From Methylobacteriaceae bacterium (GTDB taxonomy: Bacteria > Pseudomonadota > Alphaproteobacteria > Rhizobiales > Beijerinckiaceae): a stretch of 5,725 nucleotides of DNA. Numbering within the stretch: the first letter of the stretch is position 1; each line of letters opens with the position of its first letter. The stretch covers positions 1 to 5,725 of the forward strand of contig JAISTL010000159.1 of NCBI GenBank assembly GCA_031272615.1, given 5' to 3'. Below the pieces are notes generated by a model. That model saw only the letters and a program-made list of their open reading frames with translations. It was not told the origin of the DNA and did not search any database. Positions 1 to 5,523 of the stretch are shown one piece after another. Both the position numbers and the translations under genes were made by a program.

Positions 1-528
1 GCCCGGATTGCCTTCGGCGCCGCCGGATCCAGGGGCGCGGAAATCGACCTCGGAGATGCCGAACAGGTCGCGCGGAGCATGTTTTCCGATGAGAAGCTCA
101 CCCTCGAGTGGGACGCGCCACGCATCATGCTGCCGAAAAACAAGGTAAAACTGCTGCTCAACCTCCTGATCATCGCCCAGAACGCCATTCCCCGGGGCGG
201 CATACTCACCGTCACGCTCACCAATGACGACAACCGCTGTTCCATGACGGTGCGCTGCGCCGGAACGAACGCCCGAATCCCTGCCAAGGTCGAAGAACTC
301 ATTGCCGGAGAGCCTGAAAGCGGCGCCGTCGACGCCCATGCCATCCAGCCCTATTTCACCGGGCTGGTCGCCCGCGCATCTTTGATGAGCGTGCACTTCG
401 CCATGGACGATGCGGACATGGTGATTACCGCGACGCAGGACGAGGCGGTTTCAAACCCGTCGGAAACCGGAGAACCGGAAACACCCGAAACACCGGCCGG
501 GATCGGCGACGCGGCTACGACCCGATGA
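1..528 (+). CDS. chpT: ChpT-type histidine phosphotransferase, C-terminal part (5' truncated by window edge)
   Basis: The reading frame is open from base 1 and ends at TGA 526-528, giving about 175 visible residues. The opening ARIAFGAAGS, an acidic helix (AEIDLGDAEQVA) and the core LPKNKVKLLLNLLIIAQNAI followed by PRGG are typical of ChpT, the dimeric cytoplasmic phosphotransferase that passes phosphate from CckA to CtrA and CpdR. What is visible is the degenerate CA-like (Bergerat-fold) domain, which in this family does not hydrolyse ATP. The phosphorylated His lies in the N-terminal helical domain outside the window, so it cannot be checked. The barrel-like end of the family (DMVITATQDEA) is followed by a low-complexity tail of about 28 residues rich in P, E, T and S, ending in TTR, which seems longer than usual. 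The last 14 bp overlap the 3' end of the convergent oxidase gene. The internal ATG at 79 is not the start, because homology extends upstream of it. Family assignment is firm from remembered motifs; the role follows from Caulobacter and related species. Confidence 0.88.
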   Translation, partial: ARIAFGAAGSRGAEIDLGDAEQVARSMFSDEKLTLEWDAPRIMLPKNKVKLLLNLLIIAQNAIPRGGILTVTLTNDDNRCSMTVRCAGTNARIPAKVEELIAGEPESGAVDAHAIQPYFTGLVARASLMSVHFAMDDADMVITATQDEAVSNPSETGEPETPETPAGIGDAATTR

Positions 529-1816
529 GTCTGCGCGAAAGGGCAGAGGAAATACCCGGATCGCGATAGTTCAGAAACTCGTTGAGTCGCGGAAAACCCG
601 CCTCGAACAGGGCTTTCGGCATACGCGCGTCTTTGGCCGGGTAGATGCGTCCACCCGCTTCCCGGACAATGGCGTCCAGCCGCTCGAACAGCTTTTCCGT
701 CGGCGCCCCCTTGTTCGGGAAATCCATGGCCAACGTCACGCCCGGGCGCGGGAAACTCATCATGCCGAGGGGCTCACGATCACCGAAGGTTTTCAACACC
801 GCCAGAAACGACCCCTCTCCCGCCTTGCGGATGGCCTCCAGCATGGCTTCCACCGCCTGCCGCCCGCCTTCCCGCGGCACCACGCTCTGATATTGGAAAA
901 ACCCTCTCGGGCCATACATGCGGTTCCATTCCAGAACATTGTCAAGGGGATAGGAGAACGGCTCAAAGTGGCGCACCTTGCGGCCGGACCCCAGCTTCTG
1001 CAAGGTGTAATACATCATGTTGAACGGCTTCAGCGAGAGACGGTTGACCAGTGACACCGGCGGCGTGAACGGCATCAACAGGCGTAGCCCCGGGGTTTCA
1101 CGCCGACGCCCCGCATCGACGGGGTTGGAGCGTTGAAAAATGCCGCGGCCACCGCTTTTGCTAATGCCGTCAAGCCAGGAAACCGTTTGTTCCCAACCTT
1201 TTTCCGACTCGTCGGCCAGCACGAAGAATTCATCCAGATTCCGGTAGGGAATGGTTTCGGCATCCAGCCAAGGCCCGGCGCAGGGGCGCATCTTCAGCGT
1301 GGCGTCGACAATCAGGCCGGTCAGGCCCATGCCGCCGACGGTGGCGGCAAACCAATCGGAATTCCAGTCCGGCCCGCATTCGATGACCTCTCCATCGGTG
1401 CGCAGCAGCGTCAGTGCCGCGACGCAATCGCCGAAAGAACCGAACACGTGATGGTTTTTGCCGTGCACATCATTGGCGATGGCGCCGCCGACGGTGACAA
1501 GCTGGGTGCCCGGAGTGACCGGCAGAATCCACCCGCGCGGCACCAACAGGCGTTGTATATCCCGCAGCACCACACCGGCTTCACACTTTAACAGACCGGA
1601 CCCGGCATCAAAGGAGATATAGCGGTCCAACCCCAAGGCAAGCCAAAGGTTTCCACCGGGATTGAGGCAGCTGTCACCGTAACTGCGTCCGTTGCCGAAG
1701 GCCAATCCCGGATGGGACGAACGCGCTATCCGCCGCGCCAGGTCACTGCGATCGGACAACGGAACCACGTGATGCTCGGGGTTTGTCAGCCTGCCCCAGG
1801 AAGAGACTCGCGTCAT
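515..1816 (-). CDS. DprE1-like FAD-binding oxidoreductase (polyprenylphosphoryl-ribose 2'-oxidase family)
   Basis: A 433-residue protein of the VAO/BBE-type FAD oxidase fold. Visible motifs are the FAD-binding GNGRSYGD (residues 41-48), the HGKNHH segment (118-123; H118 and K120 match the DprE1 H132 and K134), ATVGGMGLTG (158-167), GFFQYQSVVP (305-314), LAVLKTFG (K342 matches K367) and YPAKDAR (K395 matches catalytic K418). DprE1 oxidises decaprenylphosphoryl-beta-D-ribose to the 2-keto intermediate; DprE2 then reduces it to the arabinose epimer. The mycobacterial numbering is from memory. The position equivalent to the inhibitor-reactive Cys387 is Ala363 (TLAMDFP). ATG 1816-1814 lies one base after the stop of the upstream HAD-UbiA gene (TGA-C-ATG), with no strong ribosome site of its own, so translational coupling is likely. 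Length is close to that of DprE1 (about 460). No signal peptide or membrane segment is seen. The 3' end overlaps chpT by 14 bp. The exact substrate lipid in this organism is inferred. A more generic FAD-linked sugar or alditol oxidase is possible but less likely. Confidence 0.85.
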   Translation of the reverse strand: MTRVSSWGRLTNPEHHVVPLSDRSDLARRIARSSHPGLAFGNGRSYGDSCLNPGGNLWLALGLDRYISFDAGSGLLKCEAGVVLRDIQRLLVPRGWILPVTPGTQLVTVGGAIANDVHGKNHHVFGSFGDCVAALTLLRTDGEVIECGPDWNSDWFAATVGGMGLTGLIVDATLKMRPCAGPWLDAETIPYRNLDEFFVLADESEKGWEQTVSWLDGISKSGGRGIFQRSNPVDAGRRRETPGLRLLMPFTPPVSLVNRLSLKPFNMMYYTLQKLGSGRKVRHFEPFSYPLDNVLEWNRMYGPRGFFQYQSVVPREGGRQAVEAMLEAIRKAGEGSFLAVLKTFGDREPLGMMSFPRPGVTLAMDFPNKGAPTEKLFERLDAIVREAGGRIYPAKDARMPKALFEAGFPRLNEFLNYRDPGISSALSRRLIGS

Positions 1817-1817
1817 G

Positions 1818-3236
1818 TCACACCCATGCCCCCAAAGCGAAGGTCAGAACGAATATCATGCCTGTTACCAGGCTGGTTCTATCTTTCAGGGCGAAAATCA
1901 CCGGGTCGTCATTCATTTCTCCGCGCTGCACCTTGAGCCAGATCCAACTGACCCAGAACAACAGCACCGGCACGGCCGCCCATATGATTTCAAACCGTCT
2001 GTACAGCATCCGCACGGCATCACTGTTGATGTACAGCGCCAACACCAGAACCGCGGCATATCCGGACACAACTCCGAGAGTCTGCACAAGCGGAGCATCG
2101 GTGATGTAATACCCGCGTCCGTGGGCTTTTTCATGGCCGCGGGCGGATTGCACCTGCAATTCGGCGCAGCGTTTGACGAAAGCCAGTGACAGAAACAGAA
2201 ACACCGAAAGCGCCAGCATCCAGAACGACAGGGGAATGGCAATGGCCGCCGCGCCGGCAATGACGCGGATGGTGTAGAGCAGCGCCAGCACAATGCAGTC
2301 AATCAGCACCAACCGCTTGAGGAACAACGAATACGCCGAGGTCAGAACGAAATAGACCAGCATCCACGCCAGGAACGGCCACGAGACCAGCGCCGCGAGG
2401 CAAATGCTGACCACGAACAACGCCGGGGCGAGAATCGCTCCACGACTGACGGGAACCGCTCCGGACGCAAAAGGCCGCAGGCGCTTGCGCGGATGGGCGC
2501 GGTCACTTTCGAGGTCGAGAAGATCGTTGGTGATATACACCGACGACGCACACAGGCCGAAGGCAAAAAACGCCACAACCAGCAGAAGGATATCCGTTCC
2601 CTGATACAAGCGATGGGCGGCGGCACAGGGCGCGAACAGCAGGATGTTCTTCATCCATTGATGAACCCGGAGCATCCTCAACAGTGTTTTCACTCCCGGC
2701 GCCTGCCGCGGGAAAACCCGTTCGACGTCGGCAACCCGGCGCGCTCCCTCCAGAACTTCCGGAGAGGCATTGACAACAATGGCCTTGTTCGCTTTTTCCC
2801 AGACGCGGATATCCGCCTTGGAGTCGCCGACATAATCAAACTGCTTGAGGCCGAAGCGCTTGACCAGTTCTTCGGCTTTGACCGCGCCGGTGAGATTGCG
2901 CTCACCGTCACTGGCCATGATCTCATCGAAAATATCCAGTTCAGCGGCGACCGCCCGGGCGGTTTTTTCATCCGAGGCGGTACACAGCACAATCCGCCGA
3001 CCGGCGGCGCGTTCCTGTTTCAACCATTCAATCAGAGGCGTGTTGTACGGCAGGAGCGCGGCGTTGATTTCCGTCCGCGCCAGAAGTTGTCTCTTCAGGA
3101 AGGCGCGTCCGGCGGACATCCAGCCGGGAACCCGGAAGAGATCCAAAGGATAATCCCTTGCCAAACGGATAAAATCCTCATGCAGAGTATCCGTCAGAAC
3201 CAGAGTTTCATCAAGATCGACAACAATCGGAAGCAC
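1818..3236 (-). CDS. HAD phosphatase-UbiA prenyltransferase fusion (DPPR synthase-like)
   Basis: A 472-residue two-domain protein. Residues 1 to about 180 form a HAD hydrolase: motif I DLDET (D8 and D10), motif II LCTASD (T86), a Lys around 120-126 as motif III, and motif IV VGDSKAD (D138, D142). Residues from about 185 to 472 form a polytopic UbiA prenyltransferase with roughly eight or nine hydrophobic helices, the metal/diphosphate motif NDLLDLESD (237-245), HPRKRLRPFASG (248-259), YSLFLK (302-307) and a second Asp region at D313. These resemble Rv3806c, which moves ribose-5-phosphate from PRPP to decaprenyl phosphate. The HAD half could remove the 5-phosphate of the product, which fits the DprE1-like gene directly downstream. 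It acts at the inner membrane, with the HAD domain presumably cytosolic. Start choice: GTG at 3236-3234 is the only nearby candidate because TGA lies three codons upstream in frame; a weak GGATG sits 7 nt before it. The related rhizobial arabinosylation protein NoeC is an alternative comparison. The substrate is inferred. Confidence 0.86.
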   Translation of the reverse strand: MLPIVVDLDETLVLTDTLHEDFIRLARDYPLDLFRVPGWMSAGRAFLKRQLLARTEINAALLPYNTPLIEWLKQERAAGRRIVLCTASDEKTARAVAAELDIFDEIMASDGERNLTGAVKAEELVKRFGLKQFDYVGDSKADIRVWEKANKAIVVNASPEVLEGARRVADVERVFPRQAPGVKTLLRMLRVHQWMKNILLFAPCAAAHRLYQGTDILLLVVAFFAFGLCASSVYITNDLLDLESDRAHPRKRLRPFASGAVPVSRGAILAPALFVVSICLAALVSWPFLAWMLVYFVLTSAYSLFLKRLVLIDCIVLALLYTIRVIAGAAAIAIPLSFWMLALSVFLFLSLAFVKRCAELQVQSARGHEKAHGRGYYITDAPLVQTLGVVSGYAAVLVLALYINSDAVRMLYRRFEIIWAAVPVLLFWVSWIWLKVQRGEMNDDPVIFALKDRTSLVTGMIFVLTFALGAWV

Positions 3237-3305
3237 AGCGGTTCATCCATTATCACAACAATCCGGTAAACTTCAGAATATCAGGTTTTTCTCTTCAATT
3301 CAGTG

Positions 3306-3335
3306 AATATAAAAATAAAGGTTAAAGAAATCCAA
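3306..3335 (-). promoter_or_regulatory. Candidate sigma-70-like promoter for the HAD-UbiA/oxidase operon
   Basis: Read on the minus strand, TTGGAT (3335-3330) and TATATT (3311-3306) are separated by 18 bp. They lie about 70 bp before the GTG start at 3236, giving an untranslated leader of roughly 60 nt. The area is much richer in AT than its surroundings. Alphaproteobacterial promoters are loosely conserved, so this is only a plausible candidate. Confidence 0.3.
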
Positions 3336-3370
3336 CGCCAGTGAAATCGTTCCCGACTCCCCCGCCCCGG

Positions 3371-3395
3371 CGTGCCGCCGGGTTGCGGCGGCACG
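3371..3395. repeat. Perfect 10-bp GC-rich inverted repeat (hairpin)
   Basis: CGTGCCGCCG (3371-3380) is the exact reverse complement of CGGCGGCACG (3386-3395), with a 5-nt loop GGTTG. There is no T-run on either side in the expected direction and both flanking genes point away from it, so an intrinsic terminator for them is unlikely. It may be an operator, a boundary element or a short dispersed palindrome. Confidence 0.75.
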
Positions 3396-3427
3396 GCGAG
3401 CGACGCATCGTCACACCGCGAACGACA

Positions 3428-3466
3428 GGAACCGGACTCCCGGCGCCGCGGAAGCGGACCGGTTCC
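3428..3466. repeat. 8-bp inverted repeat flanking a GC-rich spacer
   Basis: GGAACCGG (3428-3435) and CCGGTTCC (3459-3466) are perfect reverse complements separated by 23 bp that include the palindrome CGGCGCCG (3441-3448). The right arm ends a few bases before the first TATGGTTAA copy, so the repeat lies at the upstream edge of the plus-strand promoter and could be a regulator site. No binding protein can be named. Confidence 0.55.
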
Positions 3467-3468
3467 AG

Positions 3469-3490
3469 TATGGTTAATTTTTATGGTTAA
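3469..3490 (+). repeat. Direct repeat of TATGGTTAA
   Basis: TATGGTTAA occurs at 3469-3477 and again at 3482-3490, a 13-bp period. The same 9-mer recurs at 4494-4502 before the paralogous gene. Its ATGGTTAA core is the reverse complement of TTAACCAT, an extended CtrA half-site. The upstream copy is 9 bp, not 7, from the next TTAA, so it would be an additional half-site at most. Confidence 0.55.
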
Positions 3491-3518
3491 ACATTAATTA
3501 ATACCTTCCGGGTAAACA
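3483..3518 (+). promoter_or_regulatory. Candidate CtrA-dependent promoter of the first barrel gene
   Basis: ATGGTTAA (3483-3490) is followed after exactly 7 bp by TTAA (3498-3501), the full TTAA-N7-TTAA consensus for the response regulator CtrA. Eleven bp further on, TAAACA (3513-3518) can serve as a -10 element, putting the CtrA box over the -35 as at activated CtrA promoters. A start near 3525 would leave a leader of about 40 nt. The local sequence is AT-rich, which raises the chance of TTAA matches, but the same layout recurs before the next gene. Confidence 0.55.
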
Positions 3519-3550
3519 ATTGAAGAAGGATTCCGTGCGCCGCTTCGCGG

Positions 3551-3555
3551 AAGGA
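3551..3555 (+). promoter_or_regulatory. Ribosome binding site of the first barrel gene
   Basis: AAGGA at 3551-3555 lies 10 nt before ATG 3566. A short hairpin, TTCCG (3531-3535) with CGGAA (3548-3552), would pair with the first two bases of this site, so some folding control of initiation is possible. An in-frame TAG at 3557-3559 rules out any start further upstream. Confidence 0.55.
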
Positions 3556-3565
3556 ATAGAACGCC

Positions 3566-4423
3566 ATGATTCTGCTTGGGAAAAACTCTGTCGTCGCCGT
3601 CTTTCTCCTTGCCGGGTTGACCATGCTCGCCGCGTTGCCGGCTGCCGCTGCCGACCTGTCGGGGTACCGGGCGCCTGTGGAAGAGGAGGAACTCGTCGAG
3701 TTGAAACCGATCGCGTCGGGCTGGTATCTCAGGGCCGATCTCGGCATCTCCTACGCCCCGGCCCCGAGCATGACGACGGATTCGGGCAACCGCAATGCAG
3801 ACCCGTCATCGCTGCATACCAAGCTTTCCGGCGTGCGGAGCGACCAATCCTTCAACGCCTCTCTCGGCTTCGGCTACAATTTCGGCGGCGGGTTCCGCGC
3901 TGATGTCACATTGGACTACACGCCGTCCATTCGTCATGCCGGTTGGAAAGACGAGACCAGTCGGTTTGTAATCCCGGGTTGGCCTGAGTTTGTCAATGTC
4001 CGTCGCGTCTTCGCGGACACCACCCGGGACGCCGGAGCGTTTTTGCTCAACGGCTATTATGATTTCAATACCCAGGGAAAATACCGCCCCTATGTCGGCG
4101 CCGGCTTGGGCCTCGGCTGGATCTACCTGAAAAATACCAACTTGGACACGTCGTACTGGCTCGGCATACCTCAACCAAACGACAACTGGACTTTCACCTG
4201 GGCGCTGATGGCCGGCGTTGCCGCATCCATTTCGGAAAACCTCGATGTGGATATCGGATACCGGTATATCAATTTCGGCGACGCCCATTCCGGGTACATC
4301 CCGGTCGACGCCGATTATGAGGATGAATCGCCAACAAGGACGTATACAAACCTGTTTGTACGCGCCGGCAACATGGATGAGCACCAGATACGTATCGGTT
4401 TGCGCTACCGGTTCGATGAGTAA
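3566..4423 (+). CDS. Outer-membrane beta-barrel protein (Omp25/OMP_b-brl type), first tandem copy
   Basis: A 285-residue predicted outer-membrane protein. It has a Sec signal peptide: a Lys in the N-region, a hydrophobic core at about 8-24 and cleavage near AAA|D (residue 29/30). A short acidic segment (VEEEELVEL, 38-46) leads into the first strand SGWYLRADLGISYA (51-64). Further amphipathic strands follow, including GFGYNFGGGFRADVTLDY (101-118), FLLNGYYDF (159-167), YRPYVGAGLGLGW (173-185), WALMAGVAASI (212-222), LDVDIGYRYINFG (226-238) and the last strand HQIRIGLRYRF (273-283). This matches the small 8-strand porin-like/OmpA-like barrels of Alphaproteobacteria. The chain ends in DE after the final aromatic residue, where BAM substrates usually end on it. 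It is a paralogue of the next gene. Exact function (structural, adhesive or channel) cannot be told. The ATG at 3566 is the only possible start. Confidence 0.85.
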   Translation: MILLGKNSVVAVFLLAGLTMLAALPAAAADLSGYRAPVEEEELVELKPIASGWYLRADLGISYAPAPSMTTDSGNRNADPSSLHTKLSGVRSDQSFNASLGFGYNFGGGFRADVTLDYTPSIRHAGWKDETSRFVIPGWPEFVNVRRVFADTTRDAGAFLLNGYYDFNTQGKYRPYVGAGLGLGWIYLKNTNLDTSYWLGIPQPNDNWTFTWALMAGVAASISENLDVDIGYRYINFGDAHSGYIPVDADYEDESPTRTYTNLFVRAGNMDEHQIRIGLRYRFDE

Positions 4424-4425
4424 TC

Positions 4426-4474
4426 CGCAGGATGATTCGGCCGGGGCAGCAGAGTTGTTTTCAACATTCCTGCG
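4426..4474. repeat. 7-bp inverted repeat just after the first barrel gene
   Basis: CGCAGGA (4426-4432) and TCCTGCG (4468-4474) are perfect reverse complements around a 35-nt loop. The loop contains a small second hairpin, GTTG-TTTT-CAAC (4454-4465). No T-run follows on the plus strand, so it is not a convincing intrinsic terminator; it could protect the mRNA 3' end. It lies 2 nt past the stop codon. Confidence 0.4.
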
Positions 4475-4494
4475 ACAGCGTTAAAAAAGCGTTT

Positions 4495-4530
4495 ATGGTT
4501 AACCCTTCTTTAACGTTCCGTATTTAACCT
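4495..4530 (+). promoter_or_regulatory. Candidate CtrA-dependent promoter of the second barrel gene
   Basis: ATGGTTAA (4495-4502), 7 bp, then TTAA (4510-4513) repeats the CtrA consensus found before the first gene. The spacing to TAACCT (4525-4530), an AT-rich -10-like element, is again exactly 11 bp. A further TTAA is at 4524-4527. A start near 4537 would leave about 40 nt of leader. This suggests the second gene has its own promoter and the two are not simply one operon. Confidence 0.55.
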
Positions 4531-4550
4531 TGCCGGAAGAACAACCGGCA
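4531..4550. repeat. 6-bp inverted repeat near the predicted transcription start
   Basis: TGCCGG (4531-4536) and CCGGCA (4545-4550) are perfect reverse complements with an 8-bp AT-rich spacer. It lies directly downstream of the -10-like element, a usual position for a repressor operator. It could equally form a leader hairpin if transcription starts slightly earlier. No equivalent was found before the first barrel gene. Confidence 0.4.
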
Positions 4551-4575
4551 GCTCGTCCCGCAGCGAGGAATATTC

Positions 4576-5520
4576 ATGATTCCGGAACACTCACATACTG
4601 CTTCTCTCAGCGCGGCGTTGGCCGGAATACTTGTTCTTGCCTCTTCCCCCGTTGCGGCTGCCGACCTCATGGGCGGGGGGTATCGTTCACCGCAACCGCA
4701 ATACTATGACGACACCGAAGAAGTGGAAATCGTTCCGATGGCGTCTTCCTGGTATCTGCGCGGCGACGTCGGAGTCACCGTCGCGACAAAACCCGACATC
4801 CGTATCAATTACTACCCGGATTCCCCGGCCGCCATGCTCAATGAGTCCAGCGATACCACCAGTACCATGGGACTCGGTTTCGGATATCAGTTCGAAGGCG
4901 GATTCCGCGCCGATGTCACGGTTGATTATACGTTCCCGGTGCGCTACACCGCCAAGCGCCCGGATTCGGTTGATATCACACGGGAGCCCGGGATTACCGA
5001 CCCCAAACGCAGGAGTGGCGATTATTATCCGAATTTCCAGACCCGTCGGCAAACCGTGGCGATGCTGGTCAACGGATATTATGAATTCTCCCTCGGCGGC
5101 GGTTTCCGCCCATATCTCGGCGCGGGCATCGGCGCCGCGGTGACCGATGTGTACAGCACCTACTACCTCGACCCATACTTCGGTAACGCCGCCAAAAGCG
5201 ATGAGTACGGGTTTCCGAATCAGTCGGTACTCGGGCGTGGCAACCAGGCGCGTCACACCAGCAAAACTCTGGCTTGGGCGCTGATGGTCGGCGCCGCCTA
5301 CCAGATCAATGACCGATGGAGCCTGGATGTCGGTTATCGTTACCTGCATATCGGCAATGTCCGTTCTGGCGGAACCGAGGCCGTTGACCTGCATGGAAGC
5401 GGGGCATGGGATGTCGACAACGAAACAGAACCGCGTATAAAGTTCAACAATTACGCCTACATCGACGATATTGCGGAACATCAGGTCCGGATCGGCGTGC
5501 GGTACACCTTCGACGAATGA
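4576..5520 (+). CDS. Outer-membrane beta-barrel protein, second tandem copy
   Basis: A 314-residue paralogue of the preceding protein. The signal peptide core (about 10-25) ends at VAAA|D (29/30), but its N-region (MIPEHSHTAS) has no Lys or Arg, which is unusual. An acidic stretch (YYDDTEEVEIV, 43-53) precedes the first strand SSWYLRGDVGVTVA (57-70). Shared blocks are GFGYQFEGGFRADVTVDYT (101-119), MLVNGYYEF (163-171), FRPYLGAGIGAA (177-188), LAWALMVGAAYQI (232-244), WSLDVGYRYLHIG (248-260) and the last strand HQVRIGVRYTF (302-312), again followed by DE. It is about 29 residues longer than its neighbour, mainly in loops around 130-155, 192-228 and 262-292, which are presumably surface-exposed. 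GAGGAA (4565-4570) is a good ribosome site 5 nt before ATG 4576. No ATG, GTG or TTG lies between that ATG and the in-frame stop at 4525-4527. Specific function unknown. Confidence 0.85.
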   Translation: MIPEHSHTASLSAALAGILVLASSPVAAADLMGGGYRSPQPQYYDDTEEVEIVPMASSWYLRGDVGVTVATKPDIRINYYPDSPAAMLNESSDTTSTMGLGFGYQFEGGFRADVTVDYTFPVRYTAKRPDSVDITREPGITDPKRRSGDYYPNFQTRRQTVAMLVNGYYEFSLGGGFRPYLGAGIGAAVTDVYSTYYLDPYFGNAAKSDEYGFPNQSVLGRGNQARHTSKTLAWALMVGAAYQINDRWSLDVGYRYLHIGNVRSGGTEAVDLHGSGAWDVDNETEPRIKFNNYAYIDDIAEHQVRIGVRYTFDE

Positions 5521-5523
5521 CAA

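Larger units (their letters stand above)
3237..3565. other. Divergent intergenic region, 329 bp
   Basis: No credible gene lies here. From left to right it holds an AT-rich stretch (about 3270-3330) with a candidate minus-strand promoter, a GC-rich block (3350-3460) with two inverted repeats (3371-3395 and 3428-3466), then an AT-rich stretch (3468-3525) with repeated TATGGTTAA and a CtrA-like box for the plus-strand gene. GANTC sites, the CcrM methylation target in Alphaproteobacteria, are at 3355-3359, 3435-3439 and 3529-3533, with another across the start codon at 3568-3572. Confidence 0.7.

Noticed and set aside
79..528. Stand-alone 149-residue gene starting at ATG 79
   Set aside because: The frame stays open to base 1 and the residues before position 79 match ChpT, so this ATG is internal.
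1133..1591. 152-residue plus-strand open frame opposite the FAD oxidase
   Set aside because: It lies fully inside the oxidase gene, whose HGKNHH and FAD motifs are clear on the other strand; no independent coding evidence.
1783..2189. Plus-strand frames of 108 and 124 residues over the oxidase/UbiA junction
   Set aside because: They span the coupled stop/start of two well-supported minus-strand genes and show no domain or signal.
2493..3269. 258-residue plus-strand open frame opposite the HAD-UbiA gene
   Set aside because: It is antisense to the HAD and UbiA motifs, has no recognisable domain, and its composition (many Arg, Gln, Gly, Pro) is typical of an antisense shadow in GC-rich DNA.
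3371..3395. Intrinsic terminator
   Set aside because: The stem is strong, but no T-run follows on either strand and the flanking genes both point away from it.
3469..3501. A second complete CtrA box using the upstream TATGGTTAA copy
   Set aside because: The TTAA at 3474-3477 is 9 bp from the next TTAA (3487-3490), not the consensus 7, so only a possible half-site is supported.
4426..4474. Terminator between the two barrel genes
   Set aside because: The loop is 35 nt and the sequence after the stem is ACAGCGTTAAAAAAGC, with no T-run in the plus direction.
4687..5523. 278-residue minus-strand open frame opposite the second barrel gene
   Set aside because: The plus strand encodes a signal peptide and beta strands conserved with the neighbouring paralogue. 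The minus frame is a shadow with no matching family; the equivalent frame 3806-4384 is rejected for the same reason.
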